Shown here: piece after piece, positions 26,293 through 35,942 of the stretch | Layout of the letters: each line of letters starts with the position of its first letter | Position numbering within the stretch: the first letter of the stretch is position 1 | Notes under the pieces: generated by a model | Database searches by the model: none | What the model saw: only the letters and a program-made list of their open reading frames with translations | What the model was told of the DNA's origin: nothing | Assembly (NCBI RefSeq): GCF_035194505.1 | Contig: NZ_CP136573.1 | Span: forward strand, 1,054,001 to 1,118,000 | DNA length: 64,000 nucleotides | Direction of reading: 5' to 3' | Source: Erythrobacter sp. | GTDB taxonomy: Bacteria > Pseudomonadota > Alphaproteobacteria > Sphingomonadales > Sphingomonadaceae | Translations under genes and position numbers: made by a program

Positions 26293-26356
26293 CCGTTCGT
26301 GTCGAGCGCAGTCGAGACACGCGTGCAATGCCTCTCGACACGCTCGAGGCGAACGG
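26293..26356. repeat. Intergenic palindromic repeat (CGTTCGTGTCGAGCG family)
   Basis: Arms CCGTTCGTGTCGAGCG (26293-26308) and CGCTCGAGGCGAACGG (26341-26356) with inner GTCGAGACACG / CTCGACACG. Sits between convergent recF and tesA and may act as a transcription stop. The sequence family is common between sphingomonad genes. Confidence 0.8.
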
Positions 26357-26364
26357 AGGTGGTT

Positions 26365-27081
26365 TCACTCCGCCTTGGGCAGCGCCCCTTCCACATCCCC
26401 CATGGTCGCGGCCACGAGCCGTTCGATGCCAGCTGCGGTGGGGTGGATATTGTCGTTCTGGAACAGGTCCGGCTCGCGGTAGATGTCCTCGAGCCAGAAG
26501 GGGATCAGGCGCGCGCCATAGTCCTTCGCCAAATCGCGGTAGAGCGCATCGAACTGGGCCTGATATTCCGGCCCGTAATTGGGGGGCGAGCGCATGCCCA
26601 TCACCAGCACCGGAATGCCCCGCTTTTTCAGCTCGGCGAGCATCTGGCCGATATTGGCCTTGGTCTGATCGGGCGAAATGCCGCGCAGCAGATCATTGCC
26701 GCCCAATTCGAGAATGAACAGATCGGGCTTTTCCTTCTGGGCATCGAGCGTGAAGGCGAGCCGCTGCGCGCCTGCCGCGCTGGTATCGCCCGATACGCCG
26801 GCATTGGTGATTTTCGCATTCACCCCCTTGGCGCGCAGGGCCGCTTCCAGCCGCGCCGGGTAGCTTTCCCCGTCCTTGAGGCCATAGCCTGCAAACAGGC
26901 TGTCACCGAAGGCGAGGATGCGGCGTTCGGGACCCATCACGGGAATCGCGGGCAAGGCAGCCTCGGCCGCCGCCTCTGCTGCGGGCGCGGGCGCGGCATC
27001 CTCTGCCTCGCCGCTGCACGCTGCCAACATCAGCGCAATCGTGCAAACCATCCCGATATTCGACCAACCGCGCTTGTGCAT
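26365..27081 (-). CDS. tesA: GDSL-type arylesterase/lysophospholipase, lipoprotein
   Basis: 238 residues from MHKRGWSNIGMV; signal peptide with lipobox MLAAC (Cys21). SGNH hydrolase blocks: nucleophile Ser in LAFGDSLFAGYGL, oxyanion Gly in NAGVSGDT, Asn in LELGGNDLLRG, and catalytic Asp/His in NDNIHPTAAG. TesA homologues hydrolyse thioesters, aryl esters and lysophospholipids in the periplasm. It diverges from the ABC transporter genes, the tesA-ybbA-ybbP arrangement conserved in proteobacteria. Confidence 0.92.
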   Translation of the reverse strand: MHKRGWSNIGMVCTIALMLAACSGEAEDAAPAPAAEAAAEAALPAIPVMGPERRILAFGDSLFAGYGLKDGESYPARLEAALRAKGVNAKITNAGVSGDTSAAGAQRLAFTLDAQKEKPDLFILELGGNDLLRGISPDQTKANIGQMLAELKKRGIPVLVMGMRSPPNYGPEYQAQFDALYRDLAKDYGARLIPFWLEDIYREPDLFQNDNIHPTAAGIERLVAATMGDVEGALPKAE

Positions 27082-27140
27082 CCGCGAGCCTTCCTTAGCT
27101 GTAGCTTGTTGCAGCCCCTCACCTATGCCATCGGAACCCC

Positions 27141-27830
27141 GTGACAAGTCCCTCTCTCGCAATCTCCGCCCGCAATCTCACCCTGACACTCGGCAGCAGT
27201 GCCGCGCCGGTCACGATCCTGCGCGGTATCGACCTCGACATACCCCACGGCGCGGTGGTTGCGCTGCTCGGCCCCTCGGGCTCGGGCAAGAGCTCGCTGA
27301 TGGCGGTGCTATCCGGCCTCGAACGCGCCAGCGGGGGAAGCCTGACAGTGGCGGGGGCGGATTTCACCGGCCTCGATGAAGACGGCCTTGCCGCCGCGCG
27401 CCGGGGGCGGATCGGGATCGTCTTGCAGGCCTTCCACCTGCTGCCGACGATGACCGCGGCCGAGAATGTCGCCACTCCGATGGAGCTGGCGGGCATGGAC
27501 AATGCCGCCCCGCGCGCGATTGCCGAACTCGAAGCGGTCGGCCTTGGCCATCGCACCGGGCACTATCCCACCCAGCTTTCGGGCGGCGAGCAGCAGCGCG
27601 TCGCCATTGCGCGCGCCACCGCGCCGCGCCCGGAACTGATCTTCGCCGATGAGCCGACCGGCAATCTCGATGCCGCAACCGGCGAGGAGATCATCAACCT
27701 CCTGTTCGCCCGCCGCGCCGAGACCGGAGCAACGCTGCTGATCATCACGCATGATGCATCGCTCGCGGCGCGCTGCGAGCGGGTGCTGACCATGGCCGAC
27801 GGGGTGATCGTCTCGGACACGGCGAACTGA
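27141..27830 (+). CDS. ybbA: ABC transporter ATPase (YbbA/LolD-like)
   Basis: 229 residues from GTG 27141. Walker A GPSGSGKSS, Q-loop VLQAFHLLPTM, signature LSGGEQQRVAIARA, Walker B LIFADEPTGNLD and H-loop ITHD are complete. MacB/LolD-type ATPase that partners with the large permease encoded 1 nt downstream; with tesA it forms the conserved YbbAP system. Confidence 0.94.
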   Translation: MTSPSLAISARNLTLTLGSSAAPVTILRGIDLDIPHGAVVALLGPSGSGKSSLMAVLSGLERASGGSLTVAGADFTGLDEDGLAAARRGRIGIVLQAFHLLPTMTAAENVATPMELAGMDNAAPRAIAELEAVGLGHRTGHYPTQLSGGEQQRVAIARATAPRPELIFADEPTGNLDAATGEEIINLLFARRAETGATLLIITHDASLAARCERVLTMADGVIVSDTAN

Positions 27831-27831
27831 C

Positions 27832-30357
27832 ATGAGCCTCCCGCTCTCCGCCGCCTGGGGGATTGCCCGGCGCGATCTCAACGCCCGGTTCCGCGGCCTG
27901 CGCCTGCTCTTGGTGTGCATCTTCCTCGGCACGGCGGCTCTGGCGGCGATCGGCACCCTGACCGCCGCGATCGAGAGCGAGCTGGCATCGTCGGGTCAGG
28001 AGCTGCTCGGCGGCGATCTCGAAGTCGAGGTGTGGCAGCGCGACCTCAAGCCCGACGAAATGGCCGCGCTGGAGAAGTATGGTGAGGTTTCGGGCGGGTT
28101 CCGTCTGCAAGCAATGGCGAGCACGCCCGAGGCGGCTGCGCCGATTGAATTGAAGGCGGTGGATGCCAAGTGGCCGATGTTCGGCACCCTGACGCTGGCC
28201 GATGGCCGCGAAACGGGTGCACCGAGCGGCACGGATGCGTGGATTGCCGAAACGGCACTCGAACGGCTCGGGCTCAAGCTTGGCGACAGCTTCAAGGTCG
28301 GCACCATCACCTTGCGCGCAGCAGGCGTGATCAAGGACGAGCCGGATCGCCTGTCCGAAGGCTTCCAGCTCGGCCCGACGGTGATCGTGGCCGAAGACGT
28401 GCCCGCCGCTGCCGGTCTGCTACAACCGGGCGCGCTCTACCAGTCCAAGCACCGGGTCGCCTTTACCGATGCCGCAAACGATCCGGAAAGCGTGGAAGAG
28501 ACGCTCACCAAGGCCTTCCCCGATGCCGGCTTCGACATCCGCACGCGTGACCGCGCCTCGCCCGGCGCAGACCGCTTCGTGCGGCAGATGAGCGATTTCC
28601 TGACGCTGGTGGGCCTTGCCTCGCTGGTGATTGCGGGGATCGGGATTGCCGGCGGCGTGTCCTCCTATCTCGATCAGCGCCGCTCCAGCATCGCGACCCT
28701 CAAGGTTCTGGGCGCGACCTCGGGCGACATCGTGCGCATCTATGCCATGCAGATTGGTGTCGCCGCGCTGGCAGGCAGTGTCGCGGGGCTTGCAGCGGGC
28801 ATTCTGGTAACGCCGCTGCTGGCGAGCGCCTTGCAAGGCCTGCTGCCGGTCGAGAGCGGGTTCATTATCTCAGCGCCAGCCCTGCTGCTGGCGGGAGCCT
28901 ATGGCCTGCTGGTGGCCTTCACCTTTGCCGCAGCGCCCCTGCTGCGCGCGCGGACCTTTCCGGCGATGGCGCTGATGCGGTCGGGCATCGTGCCGCTCTC
29001 GCGCGACAAGCGGGCGCTGATCGCCACGGGCCTGGGCCTTGGCGCGATTGCCGCGCTGGCCCTGCTGACGACAGCGCAGCCGATGCTCTCGGGCGGATTC
29101 CTGCTCGGCGCGGGCGGCGCGCTGGTGCTGCTCGCCGGGCTTGGCTGGGCAATCCAGACCACCGCGCGCCGCCTGCCGCGCCCCGCCAATCCGCTGCTCA
29201 GGAGCGCAATTGCCAATATCCACCGCCCCGGCGCGCCGACCGCCTCGCTGGTGACGGCATTGGGCTTCGGGCTTGCCGCCTTCGTGCTGCTCGCCGCCGT
29301 CCAGAGCGCGATTGACGGCAATATCCAGCAGCGCGTGCCCCAAGAGGCGCCCGACTACTTCGTGCTCGACGTGCCGCGCGACAAGGAGCCGCGCTTCTTC
29401 GAACTGGTGCAGGCCGACTTCCCCAAGGCGGCCATCCGCACCGTGCCGACCATGCGCGGCGCGGTGCTCGCCTATGGGCCGAAGGACACAATGATCCGCG
29501 TCGCCGATCTGAAAGAGCTGCCCGAGGGCGCATGGGGCCTGCGCGGCGAGCGCGGGCTGACCTATGCCGACACCATCCCGCAGGGCAACCGGCTGGTGGC
29601 GGGCGAATGGTGGAGCCCGTTCCATCGCGGCGAACCGCTGGTCTCGGTCGATGCGCGGCTGGCCGAGGCGGCGGGGCTCAAGGTCGGCGACTACATCACC
29701 GTCGGCATCCTCGGGGTCGAGCGCACCGCGCGCATCGCAAACTTACGCGAAATCGACTGGGAGAGCATGGGGTTCAACTTCATCCTCGTCTTCAGCCGCA
29801 ATGCGATCAGCGATGCGCCGCACAATCTCTCCGCCACGATCGACTTGCCAGAGCAGGTGGACAGCGCCGCGCGCGGGCGCTTGCTGCGGGGACTGGTGAA
29901 GGAACTCCCTTCAAGCTCGGTGATCGAGGTGGGCGGTATTCTGATCGAGGCGAGGAACCTGCTCCAGCAGGTCAGCCTTGCGACCCTTGCGGCGGCGGCG
30001 GTGACGGTGCTGGCAGGGCTTGCCGTGCTGCTCGGCGCGATTGCTGCGGCGCGGGCGGCGCGCACCTATGACACGGTCATGCTGCGGGTGCTGGGCGCGA
30101 GCCGGCGGCAGATCCTGCTGCTGCAACTGGCCGAATACGGCCTGCTGGCGGGCGTGCTGGCGCTGGTGGCGCTCGCGCTTGGCGGCGGGCTGGCGTGGGT
30201 GGTGATCACCCAGCTGTTCGAATTCGACTGGCTGCCTGACTGGAGCCAGGTGCTGGCCGTGCTCGGCCTTGGCGTCGGGCTGGTGCTGGCCTTCGCGCTG
30301 GGCGGATCGCTGCCGCTGCTGCGGGCCAAGCCGGCACGGGCGCTGCGCGAGCTATAA
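27832..30357 (+). CDS. ybbP: ABC transporter permease, YbbP-like (MacB/FtsX superfamily)
   Basis: 841 residues. Ten-helix permease of the YbbP type: an N-terminal helix (LLLVCIFLGTAALAAIGTL), a periplasmic MacB-like domain, an FtsX core (SLVIAGIGIAGGVSSYLDQRRSSIATLKVLGAT), a second set of helices (ALLTTAQPML... ALVLLAGLGWAIQ), a second periplasmic domain and a C-terminal FtsX core (TYDTVMLRVLGASRRQILLLQ). Proposed to extract lipophilic compounds from the inner membrane with TesA; transport substrate not established. Confidence 0.93.
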   Translation: MSLPLSAAWGIARRDLNARFRGLRLLLVCIFLGTAALAAIGTLTAAIESELASSGQELLGGDLEVEVWQRDLKPDEMAALEKYGEVSGGFRLQAMASTPEAAAPIELKAVDAKWPMFGTLTLADGRETGAPSGTDAWIAETALERLGLKLGDSFKVGTITLRAAGVIKDEPDRLSEGFQLGPTVIVAEDVPAAAGLLQPGALYQSKHRVAFTDAANDPESVEETLTKAFPDAGFDIRTRDRASPGADRFVRQMSDFLTLVGLASLVIAGIGIAGGVSSYLDQRRSSIATLKVLGATSGDIVRIYAMQIGVAALAGSVAGLAAGILVTPLLASALQGLLPVESGFIISAPALLLAGAYGLLVAFTFAAAPLLRARTFPAMALMRSGIVPLSRDKRALIATGLGLGAIAALALLTTAQPMLSGGFLLGAGGALVLLAGLGWAIQTTARRLPRPANPLLRSAIANIHRPGAPTASLVTALGFGLAAFVLLAAVQSAIDGNIQQRVPQEAPDYFVLDVPRDKEPRFFELVQADFPKAAIRTVPTMRGAVLAYGPKDTMIRVADLKELPEGAWGLRGERGLTYADTIPQGNRLVAGEWWSPFHRGEPLVSVDARLAEAAGLKVGDYITVGILGVERTARIANLREIDWESMGFNFILVFSRNAISDAPHNLSATIDLPEQVDSAARGRLLRGLVKELPSSSVIEVGGILIEARNLLQQVSLATLAAAAVTVLAGLAVLLGAIAAARAARTYDTVMLRVLGASRRQILLLQLAEYGLLAGVLALVALALGGGLAWVVITQLFEFDWLPDWSQVLAVLGLGVGLVLAFALGGSLPLLRAKPARALREL

Positions 30358-30388
30358 CAGTCCGCGCAAGCGCCCGCGCTGGGCGATA

Positions 30389-30868
30389 TCAGGCGAAGAC
30401 GTCCTCGGCGTAAGGATCCTTCGGGTCCGCGCCGAAGCGGTTGGAGCCGCTGGTGCCCGGCAGCACCATCAGCACGAACAGCGCGATGCTGCAGACAAAG
30501 CCGATCAGCGGGATGAGGCTCGCCAGCGTCAGGCCGAGATACCACCAGCCCGACATGTCGCGGTCATGCAGCCGGCGCACGGTCACCGCAATCGAGGGGA
30601 TCAGCGCAGCGAGCACGTAGAGCCCGTAGAGCCCCACACCGATCGCAGAAAGGCCCATCCCTCCCGCGAACAGCTCGGCCACCGCAGCCTCGGTCGCGGC
30701 AGGATCATCGACATTGGCAAGGCTTGCGCCGATCAGGGCGACGAAGAACGGCCCGGCCAGCACCGCCGCGACCAGCGCGTTGAGCAGCTGGAACATCCAG
30801 AATTCCATGCGCCGCGAACGGCCTTCGAAATCGGCATACCGTTTGAACGGCAAAATCATCCATTCCAT
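30389..30868 (-). CDS. DUF805 membrane protein
   Basis: 159 residues from MEWMILPFKRYADFEGRSRR, the standard DUF805 start (PF05656). The motif RSRRMEFW, several hydrophobic helices, and VTVRRLHDRDMSGWWYL are characteristic. Inner-membrane; function unknown. Convergent with ybbP, 31 nt apart. Confidence 0.92.
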   Translation of the reverse strand: MEWMILPFKRYADFEGRSRRMEFWMFQLLNALVAAVLAGPFFVALIGASLANVDDPAATEAAVAELFAGGMGLSAIGVGLYGLYVLAALIPSIAVTVRRLHDRDMSGWWYLGLTLASLIPLIGFVCSIALFVLMVLPGTSGSNRFGADPKDPYAEDVFA

Positions 30869-30940
30869 TGCGTGATCCCCTTTGGTCTTGCTCCGGGCAA
30901 GTCCTGACAAATCAACATATTCGTCGGTCTCGCGCAATGA

Positions 30941-30975
30941 AAAAGGCCCCGCGCTTCATCAGCGCGGGGCCCTTT
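30941..30975 (-). terminator. Intrinsic terminator of the TonB receptor gene
   Basis: On the minus strand GGGCCCCGCGCT-GATGA-AGCGCGGGGCC followed by TTTTTC, placed 23 nt after the receptor stop: a strong stem with a T-run. Confidence 0.88.
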
Positions 30976-30997
30976 CACATTACCCTTACGGGTGCGA

Positions 30998-33622
30998 TCA
31001 GAAGCGGAAGCGCACCAGGCCACCCCAGGTGCGGGGCGGGCTCGGGTAGCCCGACACCGTACCGGCCTGCGCCACGCCGTCAAACACCGTCAGGATGTAT
31101 TGATCGTTGAGCAGGTTGCGCGCGAACAAGCCGACTTCCAGCCCGTTGTCGAGCGCCAGCGTGGTCGAGGCGTTGACCAGGTTCACTTCACGCTCGAACA
31201 ACCGGGTGTTGCCGAGAGCCCGGTTGAAGGTCGGCAGGCCGTTGTTGATGTTGACGTTGCTTTCGTGGCTGTAGTCGACGCGGGTGATCAGCTTGGTGCC
31301 GCCATCGCCCAGTTCCCAGGTGTGGGTTGCCGAGGTGCGCAGGTTCCACTGCGGGATCCCGCCGACGCGCTGGCCGGTGAGGTTGCCGAGCACCGAACCC
31401 GGGAAGCTGTCGAACACCGGATCAAGGTAGGTCGCCGCGAAGGTGAACACCAGGTTGGGGACCGGCGAGATGGTGCTGTCGAACTCGAAGCCCCTGACCG
31501 ACTGCTGACCGGCGTTCTGCAGGGCGAAGCCAAGGCCGGTGAAGGCAAAGCTCTGGAAGCCCTTGATCTTCTGGTCGAACACCGCGAGGTTGAAGCCAAA
31601 GCCTTCCCACTGTGCCTTCATCCCCAGTTCGATGACTTCGGCATTTTCCGGACCAGCAAAGCGGGTGCCGGTGGTGAGGTTCGGCGTCGCCAGACCCGCA
31701 TTGATGATCGGCGAGGCCGGCGCCGCGAAGGTCGAACCGCGCGGACCCGGGGTGTAATCGCTGAGCAGCGGACGGCTGTCACGCGAGAGGTTGATCGAGC
31801 TCGCCTTGAAGCCGGTGGCGAAGCTCGCATAGATGTTCACCTCGTTCGAGACCTGATACGCGGCACGCAGCAGATAGGTGAACTTGTTGTCGGCGGTCCG
31901 GCCCGGCTCGACCGAGTTGGGCACGGACGGCGACGGGGTCTGGAACTGCAGCGACGAGAGGCCCAGCAGCGTGTTGACCGCAGGGTTGGTCGCGGCGGCA
32001 AGCAGCGCTTGCTGGTTGGCCGCCGGCAGCGCCTGGAACTGGGCGCGGTTGCGCACCGCCCCGCTGGTCGCCCCGGTAATGAAGGCATCGACGAGGTTGA
32101 TGTTGGCCAGCGGATCAAGCGCCAGCGTCTCGATCTCGAAGTCCTTCTTGTCGTCGGTGTAGTTGAAGCCGGCGGTGAAGACGAGGCCGTCAAGCGGCTC
32201 GAAATCCACCGTGCCGAAGATCGACCACGAGGTGTTGTCGAGGCCGAAGCGCTCGCGGGTCAGACCGGTGTTCGTGCCGCCGAGGATCGAGCCAAGCGGC
32301 AAGCCAAGGCCGCCTTCAACGTTACGCAGAACCGCGTTGCCGACGGCGATGCGCTGGGCAGCGGTCGGGTTGGGCGGCAGCAGCGAAGCCGGAGCGGCCT
32401 GGAACGCGGCGAAGTTGCGGAAGTCGCGGCCCACGGTCAGCGAGCTGTCCTGGGTGATCTTCTCGTCGAAGTAATAGCCGCCGATCAGGAAGTTGAGCGG
32501 GCCGTCGAAGTCCGAGGTCAGGCGCAGTTCCTGAGTGAAGGTATCCACCCCCTGCGCGCGGCTTTCCACCGTCAGGTCGGCGCTGGTGAAGTCGACGTCC
32601 TGGGTGAAGGCGTTGCGCAGTTCGCGATAGGCGGTGATGGAGGTCAGGGTCAGGCTGCCGAAGTTCCAGTCGAGCTGGCCCGAAACCCCGTAGTTCTTGT
32701 TGGTGTTGACCGGCACGATATTGAGGAAGTTATCGTTGCTGAAGAAATCGGTCGGGAACTGCCCGCCGACCCCGCCGATGACAACCGCGGTCGTGCCGCC
32801 AACCACCACGTTGCTGGTCTGGCAGCAGACCTCGTCGATCTTGCCATAATCGGCGATCAGGCGGATTTTGACGTCGGCCGAGGGCTCGATGAGCAGGTTG
32901 CCGCGCACCGACCAGCGGTTGCGGTCATTGATCTCGGCATTGTTGAGGTTCACGATGCGGCCGAAACCGTCGCGCTTCTGGTAGGTGCCGTCGAGCGAGA
33001 AAGCGATGTTCTCGGTAATCGGGCCGGTCACTTCACCGCGCAGGAACATCTGGTTGAAGTTGCCGTAGACTGCTTCGACCTGACCGCCGAATTCGTACTG
33101 CGGCTCCTTGGTGACGACCGAGATCACACCGGCCGAGGCGTTCTTGCCGAACAGCGTCGATTGCGGCCCGTTGAGCACTTCAACGCGCTGGACCATGTTG
33201 AGGTCGGACAGGGCCGAAGCCGAGCGCGAACGGAACACGCCGTCGATGAACACGCCGACCGAAGGCTCGATCCCGAAGTTGTTGTCGCCGTTGCCGAAGC
33301 CGCGGATGATGAAGGTGGTGGCCGACGAGGTCTGCAGCTGGCTGACGCGCAGCGAGGGGACGACCGTCTGAAGGTCGAGCACGTCGCGGATCTGCGCACG
33401 CTCGATCGTCTCGCCGCTGGTCACCGAAACCGCGATCGGGGTTTCCTGCAGCGTCTGTTCGCGCTTGGACGCGGTGACGATGATGACGTTGCTGCCCTGG
33501 GCTATTTCAGGCTCTTCGTCCTGTGCCTGGGCTACGGCCGGCATCGCCAGAGCGAAGGCCGCGGCGCCTGCCATAAGGGTGAATCGGTACGAGCCGGCAG
33601 TGCCGGTGTGGGTCGAACGCAT
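30998..33622 (-). CDS. TonB-dependent outer-membrane receptor
   Basis: 874 residues from ATG 33622, chosen because an AGGAG site lies upstream. Signal peptide ending AVAQA-QDEEPE, TonB-box-like VIIVTASKREQTLQETPIAVSV, plug domain (RDVLDLQTVVPSLRVSQLQ, FIIRGFGNGDNNFGIEPSVGVFIDGVF, VEVLNGPQSTLFGKNASAGVISVVTKEP), then a 22-strand-type barrel ending in ...TWGGLVRFRF with a C-terminal Phe. Import substrate is unknown; this LSQL/iron-complex or natural-product receptor type is abundant in sphingomonads. Possible operator palindromes lie upstream at 33780 and 33876. It stands alone with its own terminator. Confidence 0.94.
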   Translation of the reverse strand: MRSTHTGTAGSYRFTLMAGAAAFALAMPAVAQAQDEEPEIAQGSNVIIVTASKREQTLQETPIAVSVTSGETIERAQIRDVLDLQTVVPSLRVSQLQTSSATTFIIRGFGNGDNNFGIEPSVGVFIDGVFRSRSASALSDLNMVQRVEVLNGPQSTLFGKNASAGVISVVTKEPQYEFGGQVEAVYGNFNQMFLRGEVTGPITENIAFSLDGTYQKRDGFGRIVNLNNAEINDRNRWSVRGNLLIEPSADVKIRLIADYGKIDEVCCQTSNVVVGGTTAVVIGGVGGQFPTDFFSNDNFLNIVPVNTNKNYGVSGQLDWNFGSLTLTSITAYRELRNAFTQDVDFTSADLTVESRAQGVDTFTQELRLTSDFDGPLNFLIGGYYFDEKITQDSSLTVGRDFRNFAAFQAAPASLLPPNPTAAQRIAVGNAVLRNVEGGLGLPLGSILGGTNTGLTRERFGLDNTSWSIFGTVDFEPLDGLVFTAGFNYTDDKKDFEIETLALDPLANINLVDAFITGATSGAVRNRAQFQALPAANQQALLAAATNPAVNTLLGLSSLQFQTPSPSVPNSVEPGRTADNKFTYLLRAAYQVSNEVNIYASFATGFKASSINLSRDSRPLLSDYTPGPRGSTFAAPASPIINAGLATPNLTTGTRFAGPENAEVIELGMKAQWEGFGFNLAVFDQKIKGFQSFAFTGLGFALQNAGQQSVRGFEFDSTISPVPNLVFTFAATYLDPVFDSFPGSVLGNLTGQRVGGIPQWNLRTSATHTWELGDGGTKLITRVDYSHESNVNINNGLPTFNRALGNTRLFEREVNLVNASTTLALDNGLEVGLFARNLLNDQYILTVFDGVAQAGTVSGYPSPPRTWGGLVRFRF

Positions 33623-33779
33623 GGGTGCTCCTCTCCTCAAATCCCCAGATCGCGGCGCCGGACACCCGGCACGCAGCTTCCGCTACGCTCTCTCCCGCGA
33701 ACTTGAGCGCCGGTGATAAGCCAGTGCTGGACTCGCGACAAGCGCAATGCGCGGGTTTTTCCGGGGCAAATCGGCACTG

Positions 33780-33797
33780 TGTTGCACAGGAGCAACA
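33780..33797. promoter_or_regulatory. Inverted repeat TGTTGC-N6-GCAACA upstream of TonB receptor
   Basis: Perfect 6-bp arms with a 6-nt spacer in the otherwise empty 33623-34039 gap; shares the TGTTGC/GCAACA half-site with the palindrome at 33876, suggesting a common DNA-binding protein. Confidence 0.4.
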
Positions 33798-33875
33798 CTC
33801 GGTAAGCGGTTGCAAACCGGCAGACTCGCGGGGACGCTTGCCCCATTCGTGGTTGTGCGCTAGGCGCCGCCGCGA

Positions 33876-33890
33876 TGTTGCATTGCAACA
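33876..33890. promoter_or_regulatory. Palindrome TGTTGCATTGCAACA between TonB receptor and typA
   Basis: Perfect 7-bp inverted repeat around one central base, about 250 bp upstream of the receptor start and 150 bp upstream of typA. Operator-like; the regulator is not identifiable from the window. Nothing else is seen in this 417-base gap. Confidence 0.45.
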
Positions 33891-34039
33891 AGCAGCACGC
33901 CCTCGGCACCTTGCCGTAGCGTCGCGGCCTGTCGCCAACCCGCCACAAACCCGGCCTACCCCTGCGCGCCCGGCCGTGCGCCATGCTTATGACCTGCCCG
34001 GATCGGCTGCGCCCGGGACCAGACTGGAACCACGAAAAA

Positions 34040-35872
34040 ATGTCCTCCTCGCTGAGAAATATCGCGATCATCGCCCACGTTGACCACGGCAAGACCACGC
34101 TGGTTGACCAGTTGTTCCGCCAGTCAGGCACCTTCCGCGAAAACCAGCGCGTGGAAGAGCGCGCGATGGATTCGGGCGATCTCGAAAAGGAACGCGGGAT
34201 CACCATTCTCGCCAAGTGCACCAGCGTCGAGTGGGAACATGACGGCGCCACCACCCGCATCAACATCGTCGACACCCCCGGGCACGCCGACTTCGGCGCC
34301 GAGGTGGAACGCATCCTCTCGATGGTCGACGGGGTGATCCTGCTGGTCGACAGCGCGGAAGGCGCGATGCCGCAGACCAAGTTCGTGACCGGCAAGGCGC
34401 TGGCGCTGGGCCTCAAGCCGATCGTCGTCGTCAACAAGATCGACCGCCCGGACGGGCGTCCGCAGGAAGTGCTGGACGAAGTGTTCGACCTGTTCGTCAG
34501 CCTCGATGCCAATGACGAACAGCTCGATTTCCCGGTGCTCTACGCCTCGGGCCGCGAAGGCTATGCGAGCGAGGACATGGATGCGCGCGAAGGCACCCTT
34601 GCCCCGCTGTTCAACAAGGTGATCGAGCACGTCCCCTCGCCCGGCCTCGATCCGGACGCCAAGTTCGCATTCCTTGCCACCCTGCTTGATCGCGACAACT
34701 TCATGGGCCGCGTGCTCACCGGCCGCGTCCAGTCGGGCACGATCAAGGTCAATGATCCGATCCACGCGATCGACATGGACGGCAAGGTGATCGAAACCGG
34801 CCGCGCCACCAAGCTGATGAGCTTCGACGGGCTCGAGCGCGTTCCGGTGGAAATCGCGCGTGCGGGCGATATCATCGCGCTCGCCGGCCTCGAAAAGGCG
34901 ACCGTCGCCAACACCATCTGCGATCCCAGCGTCACCGATCCGATCGCCGCCCAGCCGATCGACCCGCCGACGCTCGCCATGCGTTTCTCGGTCAACGATT
35001 CGCCGCTCGCGGGCCGCGAGGGCAGCAAGGTGACCAGCCGCATCATTCGCGACCGCCTGCTGCGCGAGGCTGAAACCAACGTCGCGATCCGCGTCACGGA
35101 GTCCGAAGACAAGGACGCCTACGAAGTCGCCGGCCGCGGCGAACTGCAGCTTGGCGTGCTGATCGAAACGATGCGCCGCGAAGGCTTCGAACTCGGCATT
35201 TCGCGCCCCCGCGTGCTGTTCCGCGAAGAAGACGGCAAGCGCATGGAGCCCTACGAGACCGTCGTGATCGACGTGGATGACGAACACTCGGGCACGGTTG
35301 TCGAGAAGATGCAGCGCCGCAAGGCAGACCTTGCCGAAATGCGCCCCTCTGGCCAGGGCAAGACCCGCATCACCTTCTCGGCCCCCTCGCGCGGGCTGAT
35401 CGGCTATCACGGCGAATTCCTGTCGGACACGCGCGGCACCGGGATCATGAACCGCCTGTTCGAGAAGTACGGCCCCTACAAGGGCCCGATCGAAGGCCGC
35501 ATCAACGGCGTGCTGATCTCGAACTCGGATGGCGATGCGGTCGCCTATGCGCTCAACATGCTGGAAGAACGCGGCGAATTGTTCATCTCGCCGCAGATGA
35601 AGGTCTATGAGGGCATGGTCATCGGCGAGAACGCCAAGACCGATGATCTCGAAGTCAATCCGCTGCGCGCCAAGCAGCTCAGCAACGTGCGTTCGTCGGG
35701 CAAGGATGATGCGATCCGCCTCACCCCGCCGCGCCGCATGAGCCTCGAACAGGCGATCGCCTATATCGACGATGATGAAATGGTCGAGGTGACCCCGCAG
35801 TCGATCCGCCTGCGCAAGGCGATCCTGTGCCCGCACGAACGCAAGAAGGCGCGGCGCAAGAAGGACGATTGA
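34040..35872 (+). CDS. typA: Translational GTPase TypA/BipA
   Basis: 610 residues from ATG 34040 (MSSSLRNIAIIAHVDHGKTT). G1 AHVDHGKTT, G2 region ERGITILAK, G3 DTPGHADF, G4 NKIDR, domain II, and the C-terminal EF-G-like and TypA-specific domains (GRGELQLGVLIETMRREGFE..., APSRGLIGYHGEFL, the final NVRSSGKDDAIRLTPPRRMSLEQA). Ribosome-associated GTPase for 50S assembly and stress or cold adaptation. Confidence 0.97.
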   Translation: MSSSLRNIAIIAHVDHGKTTLVDQLFRQSGTFRENQRVEERAMDSGDLEKERGITILAKCTSVEWEHDGATTRINIVDTPGHADFGAEVERILSMVDGVILLVDSAEGAMPQTKFVTGKALALGLKPIVVVNKIDRPDGRPQEVLDEVFDLFVSLDANDEQLDFPVLYASGREGYASEDMDAREGTLAPLFNKVIEHVPSPGLDPDAKFAFLATLLDRDNFMGRVLTGRVQSGTIKVNDPIHAIDMDGKVIETGRATKLMSFDGLERVPVEIARAGDIIALAGLEKATVANTICDPSVTDPIAAQPIDPPTLAMRFSVNDSPLAGREGSKVTSRIIRDRLLREAETNVAIRVTESEDKDAYEVAGRGELQLGVLIETMRREGFELGISRPRVLFREEDGKRMEPYETVVIDVDDEHSGTVVEKMQRRKADLAEMRPSGQGKTRITFSAPSRGLIGYHGEFLSDTRGTGIMNRLFEKYGPYKGPIEGRINGVLISNSDGDAVAYALNMLEERGELFISPQMKVYEGMVIGENAKTDDLEVNPLRAKQLSNVRSSGKDDAIRLTPPRRMSLEQAIAYIDDDEMVEVTPQSIRLRKAILCPHERKKARRKKDD

Positions 35873-35942
35873 GGGAGCTGACGAGGGATAACGGGCGGCA
35901 CATGGTGGCCAAGCGCCTTTGCGCTTGTTACCCACCCGCCCC

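Noticed and set aside
30992..33706. 904-codon open frame antisense to the TonB receptor
   Set aside because: The opposite strand encodes a complete receptor with signal peptide, plug and barrel; the antisense frame is an artefact of GC-rich codon usage and shows no domain.
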